A stretch of 64,000 nt of DNA, taken from positions 79,872,941 to 79,936,940 of the forward strand of contig JAVGWX010000004.1 in assembly GCA_036924085.1 (NCBI GenBank), given 5' to 3'. Shown here piece after piece: positions 20,023 to 32,287 of this stretch (positions within the stretch are counted from its first letter, which is position 1; each line of letters opens with the position of its first letter). Both the position numbers and the translations under genes were made by a program. This stretch comes from Ariolimax columbianus (taxonomy: Eukaryota > Mollusca > Gastropoda > Stylommatophora > Arionidae). Under the pieces are notes generated by a model, which searched no databases, was not told the DNA's origin, and saw nothing but the letters and a program-made list of their open reading frames with translations.

Positions 20023-21165
20023 ATGACCGATAGAAGAGACTGCAGAGCCCAGCTGCAGTCAGAGAAACTCCGAAGACTGACTGACCATCCAATGCACCAG
20101 AGACTTAATAATTTGGGAAATGGGAAACTAAAGCGGAGAAACTTTGCAGAAATAGCCAAAGCAAAGATGCACGAAGATCCCATAAACGCACTAACAACAC
20201 CAAAACCCATCACTACTGTTCGAAAACCTTCCTGGAGGCAGGATATATTTCCAGAGGTGGTAGAAAATATACCAGGTATTGCAAACAAAAACTGCCAGAC
20301 TGAAAAAGAAAGGAGATATACTACCCTAAGCTTCATATCGAAAAGCTACCCAAGCATGAACTGGACCCATGCATACACCGACGGTTCTGTAACAAACAAT
20401 ACACAGAACGGAGGGGCAGGAGCATTCCTGAACCTACCAAATGGCAAACAAATAACACTGTCATTCGCTACTGGTATGTACACAAGCAACTTCAGAGCGG
20501 AGGCAGAGGCACTGAGGGCAGCAGTGGAAGAAATGGTGACACAGAATGAAAATGAAATCCATATAGTCCTGCTTACAGATGCTCTCGCCGTAGTCACAGC
20601 GCTAAAAAGCCAGAAAAACACTGAGCTTAATGACTTAAGAGCAGCACTCTGCAAACTGTGCCAGCAGTCCGCACCAAAAAGGGTAGTGGTACAGTGGGTC
20701 CCATCACACTGCAACATCCAAGGCAACGAGGAGGCAGACAGACTGGCAAAAGAAGGTGCAAAACTACCACAAACAGATACTAGTATGACGTACGAAGAGT
20801 CAAAACGGCTTATCAAAGCCAGATACATGACCAAATGGGAAACCGAACATACTGGTTACACCAAAAACGATGCCTATTATCAGTTGAACCGAAGCGAGCA
20901 GGTCGTTGTCTTCAGACTTCGCACTGGCCACAATAGACTGAGGTACCACCTATTCAACAAATTGAAGATAGGTGGTACCGACGAATGCCCGTGCGGTACT
21001 GGTAAAATGACCGCTGAACATCTGCTGCAGAACTGCCCGACATACGAGGATCAGAGAGAGCAGATGTGGCCATCACCAGTGGAACTGCAAGACAAGCTCT
21101 ATGGCAGTGGCGACAGCCTCAGGATGACCGCCGCTTTTTTCGAAAAAATAATGGTTACTGTCTGA
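20023..21165 (+). pseudogene. LINE-H copy 2, RNase H and knuckle segment
   Basis: A 380-codon frame with RNase H blocks AYTDGSV, SNFRAEAEAL, LLTDALAVV, WVPSHCNIQGNEEAD and the C-terminal CPCGTGKMTAEHLLQNC knuckle. Unlike copy 1 it keeps the MYT residues before SNFRAE. It ends two residues past MVTV, at the same place as copy 1. Confidence 0.88.
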
Positions 21166-21197
21166 CTGCGTACGAAGAAGAAGAAGAAGAAGAAGAA

Positions 21198-21329
21198 CAG
21201 GTTTCGAAATGGTGCAGCAGGATACCAGCGACACAGGTTCTGTAAATTTGTATGAAACGACCGACGTTGTTTCGTTTAAATTTACAGAACCTGTGTCGCT
21301 GGAATCCTGTTGCACCATTTCGAAACCTG
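21198..21329. repeat. 132-bp near-perfect hairpin (61-bp arms, 10-bp loop)
   Basis: Left arm 21198-21258 and right arm 21269-21329 pair at about 56 of 61 positions. Both arms carry CAGGTTTCGAAATGGTGCA on opposite strands. The loop is GACCGACGTT. It begins immediately after the LINE-H tail, and its right arm runs into a LINE-like coding scrap. Confidence 0.9.
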
Positions 21330-21500
21330 GACTATGCTTAAGGGCAATCTGACACGCATTGAAGTCTTTCCTATGTGTATCCAACGGCGCATTTTTACAA
21401 TCCGCTGGTATGACTGGATCTCATTCACCGAAACCATCAAAATGACATGTTTTGAGATAACATTGACCACATTAAACGGTCACCGTTTGGCTCTATTTGG
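21300..21500 (+). pseudogene. LINE connector scrap
   Basis: The frame reads FETWTMLKGNLTRIEVF then IQRRIFTIRWYD, like the CE(T/S)W...RRIxxIRWxD connector of RTE-like LINEs. It lacks any catalytic domain. Confidence 0.6.
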
Positions 21501-21506
21501 GCTTGG

Positions 21507-22012
21507 CTTAACTTAACGTCTTTATACTGTTTTAGAAAACTCTACAGAGTCTATATACAACCAGTTTCTTGGAGAGTGGTGTAAACGATGTGCTAGTCCA
21601 TCTTAATAGACTCAAATACTAGAACTAAGTAGACCCGCAGTCAATTAGGCGCCATCTATAGCTGCTCTTAACAAACCACCTGGGGAAGGATACAAATAAC
21701 TTTGGTACATTTTTAACTTAAATTTTGTCCGGGCAGCGGCTGTTAAGTCTACTCTTTTCGATTTCCAACTGCCAAGAAATTTTTAACGTGCTCGACACTG
21801 AACACGGGAGTGTGATCGTACTATTCACAGATCATAGGAATTTTTAACGTGCTCGACACTGAACACGGGCGTGCGATCGCACTATTCACAGATCAGGGGA
21901 ATTTTTACCAGAAGATCCATGGGAACAAAATATCCCGGTCTCCACCGAGGTTCGAACCCTCGACCTCCAGCACCAGAGGCGGACACCTTGCCCCGAGACC
22001 ACTGAGTCCCAA
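21507..22012 (-). mobile_element. tRNA-derived SINE-1, copy 2 (with internal duplication)
   Basis: On the minus strand it starts GGGACTCAGTGGTCTCGGGG, has a tRNA-like AAGGTGTCCGCCTC stretch and the B box GGTTCGAACCTC, and ends AAAGACGTTAAGTTAAG. A 61-bp internal segment containing TTTTAACGTGCTCGACACTG is tandemly duplicated (21781 and 21842). Neither copy 1 nor copy 3 has this duplication. The next 250 bp (22013-22265) hold nothing recognisable. Confidence 0.75.
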
Positions 22013-22265
22013 TTGAACATATGGTCCGTTTTTGCAAAAAGATGGCCTTGTCTACCAACTCTTAAAGCAGGCCTTGGACATCAAGGATGGGGAGCTACTC
22101 ACCCCGACATTGTCCCCCCACTAAGTCGTCCAATCCCCACCTGGTTAGGTCAAATCGGAGGTACATCTTCCTCATGGCACTCCACCTTGGACTCGGCCAC
22201 TTATCGTGTTCATGGACGATTGACGCGACTACTCTTGTCGCCTGTGAGGATGGACTGACTGTCTA

Positions 22266-23290
22266 TCAATGTACCTACCTATATATCTGCCGACCTATCT
22301 AACTACCAACCTGCCTACCTTCCAACATACCTACCAGCCAACTTACCAATCAATCTACTTATCTATAACGTTCCAACATACCGACCGAAATACCTACCTA
22401 CCAACCAAACAGCCTACCTACCAACCAAACTGCCTACCCACCTAAAAAATAACCTACCTACATACCAACATATAAACCTACCAACCTACCTAACTATTTA
22501 CTACGTACCCAGGGGGACGGCGTGGGCTAGTGATTAAGTGACACAGCTCACAAGCCGAAGGTGCTAGGTTCGATCCCCATCACAGCACTGGCCGTTAGCC
22601 CGGGGAACCAAACCCTTAGAAAATGCAGGAGGAAGCAGTCCCATACATAAAATGAATGCCGAAGTCGAATGCACTGGACCGACAGGCGCAAAATAAAAAC
22701 CGTAGTGCAACGCACACCGCCTTGGGAAATAGAGAAATAAGGTGAACGCAAAACATACATACAAAAAAAAAAATACATACCTGCCAACTTACCGACCAAA
22801 ATACCAACCTTCTTGCCTCTCTATTTGCCTACTTACCTACCTTGCAATCTACCACCCTATCAACTAAAATACCTAGTAAAGCAAACCTACCTACCTTCTA
22901 ATCTACTTATCTACCTACCTACTAACCTACCTACCTTACAAACTACTTGCCTACATATCCACCTATCTACATCGCCATCAATATTTCCACGTACTTGCCC
23001 CCCTACCTACGAACATACTGACTTGCCAACCTACCTACCAACTTACCAATAAATCATCTGCCAACATATCTACATACCTACCAACCTTTCTACCTACAAA
23101 CGTACTCAACTACCTACATAATTACCAACCTATATATCCATCTACCTACATGTCTACCCACTCATCCATCTACCAACCTACGCACCACCAACCAATCTTC
23201 AGACCTACCTACAAACTTATGAACCTACCAACTAAACTACTTACCTACTAACATATCTAACAAACTATCCAATAACCAACCAAGCAACCT
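22266..23290. repeat. Degenerate CTAC/CAAC-rich satellite
   Basis: Irregular runs of CCTACCTACCAAC-type tetranucleotide repeats over about 1 kb, interrupted by SINE-2 at 22509-22773. ORFs through it read Leu-Pro-Thr-Tyr repeats and are not genes. Confidence 0.85.
22509..22773 (+). mobile_element. SINE-2 copy 1 (tRNA head, poly(A) tail)
   Basis: The tRNA-like head GGCGTGGGCTAGTGATTAAG has B box GGTTCGATCCCC at about 22568-22579. The body contains ACCAAACCCTTAGAAAATGC and CAACGCACACCGCC, and it ends in poly(A). A matching copy lies at 59174-59403. It is inserted in the CTAC satellite. Confidence 0.8.
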
Positions 23291-23329
23291 ATACCACTAA
23301 TAATAATGTTCGCATAGGCTTCCAGGAGG

Positions 23330-24030
23330 CGTTCAGTAGAACATGATCTGGTGAGCAGAACTTCTTGGTCTAGTCGAACCAATAACAGACAGGCGGCGGC
23401 GGTCAGAGCATCCGTGTTGTAAAGAAGACTCGTCTTTGAAGACATGTCGATGTTACCGACGAGATCGAACCATTGGATACCGAGGGTGCCTCGATGGTTG
23501 CCTATATGAAATGCATCGAGTCTTACTATGTCCTGTTTAAGTAGGGTCCCTCTTCTTCCTCCTCGTTCGTCTTCAGACCTCGACTTCAATGACTCTAACG
23601 AAGGCAACAGTTGACTCAAGGCGTTGTACACTTCCGTACAGCTTCTCGTGGAAGGACACTGGCTGTTGCCAAATGCTATTTCTTTTGTGGGGGTATACAG
23701 TGGACAGGACTGCAAAATATGTTCTGCCTTCATGGTCGTCTCGCAGGCACAAAGGTTCGTAGTGCCAATCTTGAATTTATTGTACAGATGACATCTCAGT
23801 CTGTTGTGTCCTGTGCGCAGCGGGAGAATGATCACATGGTCTCGCCTGGAGAGTTGATGGTAGATATCGTTTTCTATGTGGCCAGAGTGGTCTTTGTTGA
23901 ATTTTACACTATACATGATGAATGCTTTAGTTGCATTGTATGAAGTAGGGTCTACGTCTCTGAACCACACAGGAGGACAAGAATCACAGACGTCTGATAA
24001 ATACGAATTTTTGATCCGAGAGAGAGCGAT

Positions 24031-24068
<38 letters not shown>

Positions 24069-24110
24069 TCTACCATTGTTCCACACAAGGCGAATGTCGT
24101 TCATAGCGGA
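23330..24110 (-). pseudogene. 3' end of a second RNase H-type LINE
   Basis: The minus frame 23257-23970 begins with the distal part of a LINE-H-like protein: YHQLSRRDHVIILPLRTGHN, RLRCHLYNKFKIGTTNLCAC, and the knuckle CAC-ETTMKAEHILQSC. Copy 1 of LINE-H has RLRTGHNRLRYHLFNKLKIG at the corresponding place, so this is a related but distinct family. The 3' UTR is shared with 40614-40885. A GA-rich microsatellite (24018-24070) lies near the upstream edge. The catalytic domains are gone. Confidence 0.75.
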
Positions 24111-24262
24111 AGCAGCAAGCCCGATCCGCATTAACGTGCCAGGCGCACTGCGTCCATCGGATGAACAATAACTCCCCAGTTATGTGAATTCATTGGTGCA
24201 CTCCACCGTGTGACCATGGACATCAATGCTGTGAGGATCTGATCTTTTCGAATCTGCCATAT

Positions 24263-25593
24263 TGTAGCAGTTCCAGCCGGAGCATAAGCGTCAAGGGCAG
24301 AGATGATGTGGTCAGAACTCTGAGAACAAATGTACCTGAATGTGTGCCAAGGTCTCTCTCCGTATTTACACTATACCAAAGTCACCCACCATCTTGATAA
24401 TAAGTCAACAAAGGAAAACTGGGGGTTGGGGGAAAGAATGTGTCTAGTACAGGTAGGGGCTAGGAGCTGATAACTCTGACGTTTCAATTTGAGTAGTGGG
24501 GGGTTAGTGACAGACAAAGGCCAGCAGATCTTGCTGCGATATTTTGAGTGACAGGAAATCAGAGTGATTCGTGCCAAATAACAACTAAATGGAGGTAGAG
24601 CCAAACTAGAGGATGGCTAGGTCAAGACATCCTACAGAGGTCCATTGGACAGCCCTGATACTGCTTGAGACTATATAAGACTAGACAAAGTTTAACTCAA
24701 GCAGACAGCCCATGGAGAGAAAGAGAGAGAGAGAGAGAGAGAGGGGGGGGTGAAAGAGAGATAATTTAGCTAGGAGTCTGTTTAGCTCGCCGACTTTATA
24801 GAAGAGCGATTGATAGGCTGTTTGACGAATGTTAGTGAGATAGAATGGAATACAGGGTTGCTGAATCAGCATGCGCCTTTGAGTCTTGGCCAGTCGCACT
24901 ATAAGGTGTGTGTTGGGAGCCCTGTGTCTATAAGAGCTCTGAATGTGTATTGTACGTACAGGACATCTTGTGAGCGATGTATGTCCTGAATAGTTACACG
25001 AGTGTACAGATTGCCTAAGGATATATCTGGATGTGTGTGTGGTGTGTGAAGGACACCGAGGGAACGATGTACGGTATGTTCTAGAATGTGTGTGTTCGCA
25101 GATCGATTGAGTGTGGGATCACATATGAGTATTCGTTGAATAGATTGAATGTATTATTTGGAGCTGGTCTCTCGGTGGCACGATTGACTCGCATCCAGTG
25201 TTCGTACAGCGATCTCAGTCCCGCTAGGCGGAGTGAAAGCGCGGGCTCGCCTAACCAGTTCTCCCGCCTTTCCTCGGCACTGTAGCGGGACCAATTTTGT
25301 GGAGTCGTACCTATGGAAAGGGTGCGTTACTGTAGTCCGTATCGAGAAGCTTTGTCAGTCTGTTTGGTTCGTCGAAGGCGTATAGCCAATCTCGACAGTT
25401 CGTCTCGCTTGTGGTCATTCTCTCGCAAAGAGCGTGTGACCGGCAACTGGAAAGCAGGAATCCTGCCTAAAGGCCATATCCTCGCCCGACCAACCGTGCT
25501 ATGTTATAAGCTGTGTGTGGTCGTGAATGATGTAGATGCATGTGGTAACATTCTAGATATAAAAATCCCAATGAAAACCTGGACTCCGCTACA
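24263..25593 (+). repeat. 5' LTR-like segment of a composite element
   Basis: Starts TGTAGCAG and ends CTCCGCTACA, the TG...CA layout of LTRs with short inverted ends. It aligns over about 1.2 kb with 30372-31607 and again at its end (25495-25593 against 35422-35520). CTATATAAG at about 24673 could serve as a TATA box. It also contains a GA/G-run (24721-24752) and the CTCTCGGTGGCACGATTGAC block that recurs inside the rRNA chimeras. No 4-6 bp TSD was found, so the LTR identity is inferred. Confidence 0.6.
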
Positions 25594-26635
25594 CATTTTT
25601 ATTTGTTTTCTTTTGACCACGAATTGTCGCGGTATTTTATATATATTTATATATTGTTATGTGTGTTGCTAGGAGCAGGGGAGTAGCTAGTGGTTAAAGT
25701 AGAATGTTAGTTAGCATAGTTAACTCTTCTAATCAGCTGACCGGTAAGTGTTGACTTTTTAAAAATCCATTGTTGCATTACTGACAGATTTTACATTTTG
25801 TGCGTACTTGACAGTCTTGACATTAAAAAAACAAATCCTGGTTTATTCCAACAAAGACATGTCGACACGCCAGGCCCCAGGAAAGAAACTGCCGACAAAA
25901 GTTGGGACAGCTGTCGTAGTGATCTGAAAACAGAGCGTCCAAGCCAACAGCTAGGAACGAGAGACGCCCAAAAGCAAAGATACAGATGGAAAAACAAGTC
26001 AGAAGCTATAAAAGAAACTTTGAGGACGAGACAAATAAGCCGAACGGAATAAATGCAGGTTTTTGTGTATCCTGAAAAGTTAGGAACGGAAGGCAGGTTA
26101 CGTAATGCAACCGAGACAAACGATCAGAAATCCTCAGACCTCGAGGTGAAACGTAACAGCATTAAACAGCGTAGCCGGAACATTCAGGAAAAGGGTGTTA
26201 CGACAGAAAACACGGTCGGGCCTGATGAAAGAGGCCAAGTTTATCAGACACTTTGGTCAAGCCTGATAGGGGATTAGTTGTAGTCAACGAAGCAAAGTTA
26301 GTGGAGACAGCTTTAGAATTCAAGTTAGGTGTTCCTCTTCAGGTGAAGGCACATAAGCAGGAATGGAATAGAAGTGTACATGCAAACAAGAGCGATGGGC
26401 TGATGATGAAGCAAAAACAGAAGTATACAATATAAGAGTGCAGGAAGAGAGTAGAGGACGAGAATAACGACCAGATGGAGAGATAAGCGACTCGATGAAC
26501 GAGTTGAGGGAGATGCCAAGTAAACTGCAGATACTAGAGGCGGTAGGTCGTTACGAAAGTAAGATACGCCAATGGTCGAACAAACAGATCAGGGATCAAA
26601 CAACCCAGCCATCTGCAATAGTTGTTCCCCTAACC
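25594..26635. other. Internal region of the LTR-type element, left part
   Basis: Short plus-strand frames at 25798-26052 and 26053-26277 are rich in Lys, Arg, Glu and Gln but have no recognised domain. They may be remnants of a gag-like gene. Codons appear to continue across the LINE-H insertion (TTCCCCTAACC at both sides). No tRNA-complementary primer site could be fixed after the LTR. Confidence 0.4.
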
Positions 26636-29058
26636 CAACGAGCGAAATGGAAGAGGCCATGAGAACATTAAAGAAAAGGAAATCTCCCGGAAAAGATGGG
26701 ATAACAAACGAAATGCTGATGGGGCTGGGCCAAACAGCGAAGAGGAAACTGCTATCGGTCCTGAACCAAAGCTGGAAAAGGGGAATTGTACCCCAGGAAT
26801 GGAAAGACGCAGTACTTGTACCAGTACCAAAAAAAAGGAAAGGACAAAATAGATCCAAATGGATATAGGCCTATCAGCCTACTGAGCTGTGTCGGCAAAC
26901 TGATGGAACGAATGATAAACACCAGACTGATGTGGCATCTGGAAGAAAAACGAATACTAATTCCACAGCAAGCCGGCTTTAGACAGCACAGACCCACTGA
27001 GGACCAGGTCATCCTCATAGCCCAGGAAATAGAAAATGCCTACCAGGCACAGAAACACACAGTAGCAGTTTGGGTGGACCTGGAAAAGGCATTTGACAAA
27101 GTCTGGAAAGATGGACTTGAAGTCAAGCTAAGAAGAAGTAATGTTTGTGGGAAAATGTACAAGTGGATCAACCACTACCTCAAAAACAAAACGGCCAGAG
27201 TCCAAGTACAAGGGCAGATGAGCAAAAAGGTGACACTCGAGCAGGGAGTACCCCAAGGGGGAGTACTGTCACCCACACTCTTCCTGGTGTATATAAACGA
27301 CATTACAGAGAATATACCAAGAAGAGTCCATAGCTCAATGTTTGCAGACGATCTGGCTATGTGGACCTCTGAAAAGAATCTCACCATAGCAAGAAATCGG
27401 ATGCAGACGGCCCTAACATCGCTGGAAGAGTGGGCGAACTCATGGCTGGTCAAAATAAACGAGGAGAAAACCACATGCACAATATTCTCGCTTTCAATCA
27501 AACCCCACAATACCAAATTAAGTTTAAATGGCAAATTCCTGCAGCCAAACGACAACCCAAACTATCTGGAAGTCACATTTGATCGGCGCATGACATGGAA
27601 AAGTCAGATCGAGAGAAACCGAATGAGAGCCAGAGAAAGAATGGCATTCATGAGGAAACTTGCTGGCACAAGCTGGGGAGCAGACGAAAGCATACTAAAG
27701 AAACTGTAAACTGGAAGAGTGAGACCAGTTCTCGAGTATGGCATTGCGGCATGGACAAACGCAGCAAAGGCGAACTTCGATAAAGTTAGCAAACTTCAAA
27801 ACCAAGCCATGAGAATTATAACAGGTGGCATGAAGTCAACGCCAATTGTAGAACTTGAAAAGATTACAAAACTGCAATCCATGACCGATAGAAGAGACTG
27901 CAGAGCCCAGCTGCAGTCAGAGAAACTCCGAAGACTGACAGACCATCCAATGCACCAGAGACTAAACAATTTGGGAAATGGGAAACTAAAGCGGAGAAAC
28001 TTTGCAGAAATAGCCAAAGCAAAGATGCACGAAGATCCCATAAACGCACTAACAACACCAAAACCCATCACTACTGTACGAAAACCTACCTGGAGGCAGG
28101 ATATATTTCCAGAGGTGGTAGAAAATATACCAGGTATTGCAAACAAAAACTGCCAGACTGAAAAAGAAAAGAGAGATACTACCCTAAGCTTCATAACGAA
28201 AAGCTACCCAAGCATGGACTGGACCCATGCATACACCGACGGTTCTGTAACAAACACTACACAGAACGGAGGGGCAGGAGCATTCCTGAACCTACCAAAT
28301 GGCAGAAAAATAACACTGTCATTCGCTACTGGTAAGTACACAAGCAATTTCAGAGCGGAGGCAGAGGCACTGAGGGCGGCAGTGGAAGAAATGGTGACAC
28401 ACAGTGAAAATGAGAGCCATATAGTCCTGCTGACAGATGCTCTCGCCGTAGTCACAGCGCTAAAAAGCCAGAAAAACACTGAGCTTAATGACTTAAGAGC
28501 AGCACTCTGCAAACTGTGCCAGCAGTCCGCACCAAAAAGGGTAGTGGTACAGTGGGTTCCGTCACACTGCAACATCCAAGGCAACGAGGAGGCTGACAGA
28601 CTGGCAAAAGAAGGAGCAAGACTACCACAACCAGATACCAGTATGACGTACGAAGAGTCAAAACGGCTTATCAAAGCCAGATACATGACCAAATGGGAAA
28701 CCGAACATACTGGTTACACCAACAACGATGCCTATTACCAGTTGAACAGAAGAGAGCAGGTCGTTGTCTTCAGACTTCGCACTGGCCACAATAGACTGAG
28801 GTACCACCTATTCAACAAATTGAAGATAGGTGGTACCGACGAATGCCCGTGCGGTACTGGTAAAATGACCGCTGAACATCTGCTGCAGAACTGCCCGACA
28901 TACGAGGATCAGAGAGAGCAGATGTGGCCATCACCAGTGGAACTGCAAGACAAGCTCTATGGCAGTGTCGACAGCCTCAGGATGACCGCCGCTTTTTTTG
29001 AAAAAACAATGGTTTCTGTCTGACTGCGTACGAAGAAGAAGAAGAAGAAGAAGAAGAA
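26636..29058 (+). mobile_element. LINE-H copy 3, 5' truncated
   Basis: Flanked by the 12-bp duplication GTTCCCCTAACC at 26624-26635 and 29059-29070. The 3' end is the family CTGCGTACGAAGAAG with a long GAA tail. The 5' end lies in the linker before the RT (SEMEEAMRTLKKRKSPGKDG). It is inserted within the internal region of the LTR-type element, so it is younger than that element. Confidence 0.93.
26639..29023 (+). pseudogene. LINE-H copy 3 reverse transcriptase/RNase H, two disablements
   Basis: All RT motifs are present, including motif A VWVDLEKAFDKVW, GVPQGGVLSPTLF and FADDLAMW. So are RNase H (AYTDGSV, KYTSNFRAEAEAL, WVPSHCNIQGNEEAD) and the terminal knuckle. The frame breaks at an A-run near 26835 (one extra A) and at a nonsense change near 27707 (TAT to TAA after KKL). 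The rest, 27719-29023, is open. Apart from these two lesions it is very close to copies 1 and 2. Confidence 0.9.
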
Positions 29059-29070
29059 GTTCCCCTAACC

Positions 29071-30371
29071 AAACAATCCTGAAAAACACAGACACGTTAG
29101 CCAAGGAAAGTATGATAGTGGCATTGCTGGCGGTAATCAAAGACATGCAAGAGAAATTATCTCAGTTCGGATAGGAAATTAGGTAGAGTCTTATAACAGT
29201 TATACAGACAGTAATGACAGATGCAGGGCAATCATGAGAAACTCGGGTTAACGCATACATTTACATAAAGTTCGTTTTATGTACCGTTATCCTTGGGAAA
29301 CGGAGATTTGAATACTTAGGGGGTAGGTAAGAATTGAGGAATGACCAGAGGTTATAATTCCCTTGAAGTCGTTATCTGAAGTACACACCAGACAATGATC
29401 GACCAACGGATCGCATTGGACGGCCAGTCTGAGGCTAGTCCGGGCACGATCAAAGAGTAATGTACAGCGGGATGGACAGGAGACTCAGGTCGCTCAACTA
29501 AAGAATATCAACTGTAGGCCTATGTACAGCAGATGTTTTAGAGGTTGAGAGCAGTTGCAGAAAAAGGGCTAGCATGTTGGGAAAAAGAGCTGGCTGACCT
29601 AGAGGGAGAGGCGTTATAGTGGCTAAACAGTAGATGTTACCGTTAAGGCTTGTTGTTGTGTATATTCTATCACATGTACGGGATGTCTCTGAGGAGAAGA
29701 CTAAGTTTAAAAACTGAATATATTGAGTGTCGAAATTGTTCTGTAAGAATGACTATGACATATGTTTGACAAAAACAATTTTGCCGGTTTTTGAGAATGG
29801 GATAGATGTCATGAGAGAAACTGATAACTAGCCTGAGGATAAAACCACGTTAGTTCGTAGCCTAACAGGACTTAGTGTTAATGGAGATGTCGGTCACGGG
29901 TAGTAAGGAGAGGCATTTTAATGCTACCACCTACAGACAAGGGCCCCAGGATAAATTGACCTAAACTGTTCGGGTGTAACACTGAAGAGTCGTGTCCTTA
30001 GATTAAGGCGCGGGATCTAGGACGGGGTAGGTTTCCCTCAATGTGTACCGGTAAGGAGAATGCCTTAAGGTATTTCTGTTTTGACGAGCCAAAGGTCTGC
30101 AGGGACAGAATCGGATGTGTTGGACGTAAATGATTGATAGTGGTTGCTTGTGTTGTTTAATCAAGATGTAAAAATGACCAGCCACATGTTTTTTTCTTGT
30201 ATTGATTATATATGTATTACAAAAAAGTTTATGTGTGAATCGAATAACATTAAGGCGCATGTAAAAATGACCAGCCACAGTCTCCCCCTAAAAAAATAAA
30301 TAAATAAATAACTAAAATAAAATAAAAAATAAATTACCATCCCTGTTTCAGTCTGTAGTTTAGGGAGGTAA
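29071..30371. other. Internal region of the LTR-type element, right part
   Basis: 1.3 kb with no long frame on either strand. The first 100 bp could encode a gag-like scrap (ESMIVALLAVIKDMQEKLSQ) that continues from before the LINE insertion. An ATGACCAGCCACA motif occurs twice (30174 and 30267 region), and an AATAAATAAATAA run precedes the presumed polypurine tract. Confidence 0.4.
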
Positions 30372-30831
30372 TGTAACAGTTCCAGCTGGAGAATGATCGT
30401 TTAGGGCAGATGTGATGTGGTCAGCGACTCTGAGAACAAAGATACCTGAATGTGTGCCAAATTCTCTCTCCGTATTTACACTATACCAAGGTCACCCACC
30501 GTCTTGATAGTAAGTCAACAAAGGAAAACGGGGGGTTGGGAGAAAGAATGTGTCTAGTACAGGTAGGGGCTAGGAGCTGATAACTCTGGCGTTTCAATTT
30601 GAGTAGTGGGGGGTTAGTGACAGACACAGGCCAACAGATCTTGCTGCGATATTTTGAGTGACAGGAAATCAGAGTGATTCGTGCCAAATAACAACTAAAT
30701 GGAGGTAGATCCAAACTAGAGGATGGCTAGGTCAAGACATCCTGCAGAGGTCCATTGGACAGCTCTGATACTGCTTGAGACTATATAAGACAAGACAAAG
30801 TTTAACTCAAACAGACAGGCCATGGAGAGAA

Positions 30832-30862
<31 letters not shown>

Positions 30863-31607
30863 TGAAAGAGAGAGATAATTTAGCTAGGAGTCTGTTTAGC
30901 TCGCCGGCTTTATAGAAGAGCGATTGATAGGCTGTTTGACGAATGTTAGTGAGATAGAATGGAATACAGGGTTGCTGAACCAGCATACGCCTTTGAGTCT
31001 TGGCCAGTTGCTCTATAAGGTGTGTTGGGAGCCCTGTGTTTAGAAGAGCTCTGAATGTGTAATGTACGTACAGTACACCATGTGAGCGATGTATGTCCTG
31101 AATGGTTACACGAGTGTACAGATTGCCTAAGGAGATATCTGGATGTGTGTTTGGTGTGTGAAGGACACCGAGGGAACGAGGTATTGTATGTTCTAGAATG
31201 TATGTGTTCGCAGATCGATTGAGTGTGGGATCACATATGAGTATTCGTTGAATAGATTGAATGTATTATCTGGGGCTGGTCTCTCGGTGGCACGATTGAC
31301 TCGCATCCAGTGTTCGTACAGCGATCTCAGTCCCGCCAGGCGGAGTGAAAGTGCGGGCTCGCTTAACCAGCTCGCCCGCCTTTCCTCGGCACTGTAGCGG
31401 GACCAATTTTGTGGAGTCGTACCTCTGGAAAAGTGCGTTACTGTAGTCCGTATCGAGAAGCATTGTCAGTCTGTGTGGTTCGACGAAGGCGTATAGCCAA
31501 TCTCGACAGTTCGTCTCGCTTGTGGTCTTTCTCTCGCATAGAGCTTGTGACCGGCAAATGGAAAGCAGGAATCGTGCCTAAAGGCCCTGTCCCATTTCGA
31601 CCAACCG

Positions 31608-31890
31608 GTCGGAGAAGGGCAGGCCGGCAGGTAGGCAAAAGTCCGAGTGAAAATCACCGCCTTAGCTCGTTGGGATCAGTTCTGCACAGAGCGCTGCCAT
31701 CCCTCCCCAAGCGAGCCCAATCGGTCGGTTTGTGTGTGTACGGGCCCCTGCCAGGCGGTCCTTGGTCGACGGAGTGAGGGACGGAACAACCGTCCGTCCG
31801 TCTGTCGGTCCCTGCGCCCGTCCTGGAGATGCTTTTTACACATCCATCAGTCGTTGACCGATGTGGGTGGGTCGTCCGTCTCCGACAGAT
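31608..31890 (+). other. Probable rRNA external transcribed spacer piece
   Basis: GC-rich DNA with repeated CCGTCCGTC stretches, directly continuous with an 18S 5' end at about 31891. The position and composition fit 5' external spacer. No independent signal confirms it. Confidence 0.5.
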
Positions 31891-32287
31891 ATCTGGTTGA
31901 TCCTGCCAGTAATCAAATGCTTGCTCAAAGATTAAGCCATGCATGTGTAAGTTCACACTGTCTCACGGTGAAACCGCGAATCGCTCATTAAATCAGTCGA
32001 GGTTCCTTAGATGACACGATCCTACTTGGATAACTGTGGCAATTCTAGAGCTAATACATGCTTACCAAGCCCCGACACTCGCTGAAAGAGCGCTTTTATT
32101 AGTTCAAAACCAATCGTCGTTTCCCCTCGTGGGGTTGCGGCGTCCCCACTGGTGACTCTGGATAACTTTTTGCTAATCGCATGGCCTCATGTGCCGGCGA
32201 CGCATCTTTAACATGTCTGCCCTATTAAATGTCGATGGTACATGACATGTTTACCATGTTTGTAACGGGTAACGGGGAATCAGGGTT
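31890..32287 (+). rRNA. 18S rRNA 5' domain, pseudogene-like
   Basis: Starts TCTGGTTGATCCTGCCAGT and proceeds through AAGATTAAGCCATGCATGTG and CTAATACATGC to AACGGGGAATCAGGGTTC, a near-canonical 18S order. A deletion is apparent after CATGCATGTGTAAGTTCAC, since canonical intervening bases are missing. At 32288 it is cut by a SINE, and the normal next ~200 nt are missing. A working 18S cannot be made from it. Confidence 0.88.

Larger units (their letters stand above)
17117..21197 (+). mobile_element. LINE-H copy 2, longest copy, inactive
   Basis: It has ~400 bp of upstream leader, an APE endonuclease, reverse transcriptase, RNase H, knuckle, and the family 3' end CTGACTGCGTACGAAGAAG with a GAA tail. 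It is broken by frameshifts near 17550, 18260, 19700 and 19997. It serves as the reference for the family's 5' half because the other three copies are 5' truncated. The left boundary is approximate and no TSD was found. A strong hairpin begins right after the tail. Confidence 0.82.

Noticed and set aside
24263..31607. Simple tandem rDNA spacer units instead of LTRs
   Set aside because: Only the right segment touches rRNA sequence. The left one has the same TG...CA ends without any rRNA, and a non-rRNA internal region with a purine tract lies between. Kept as an alternative, not preferred.
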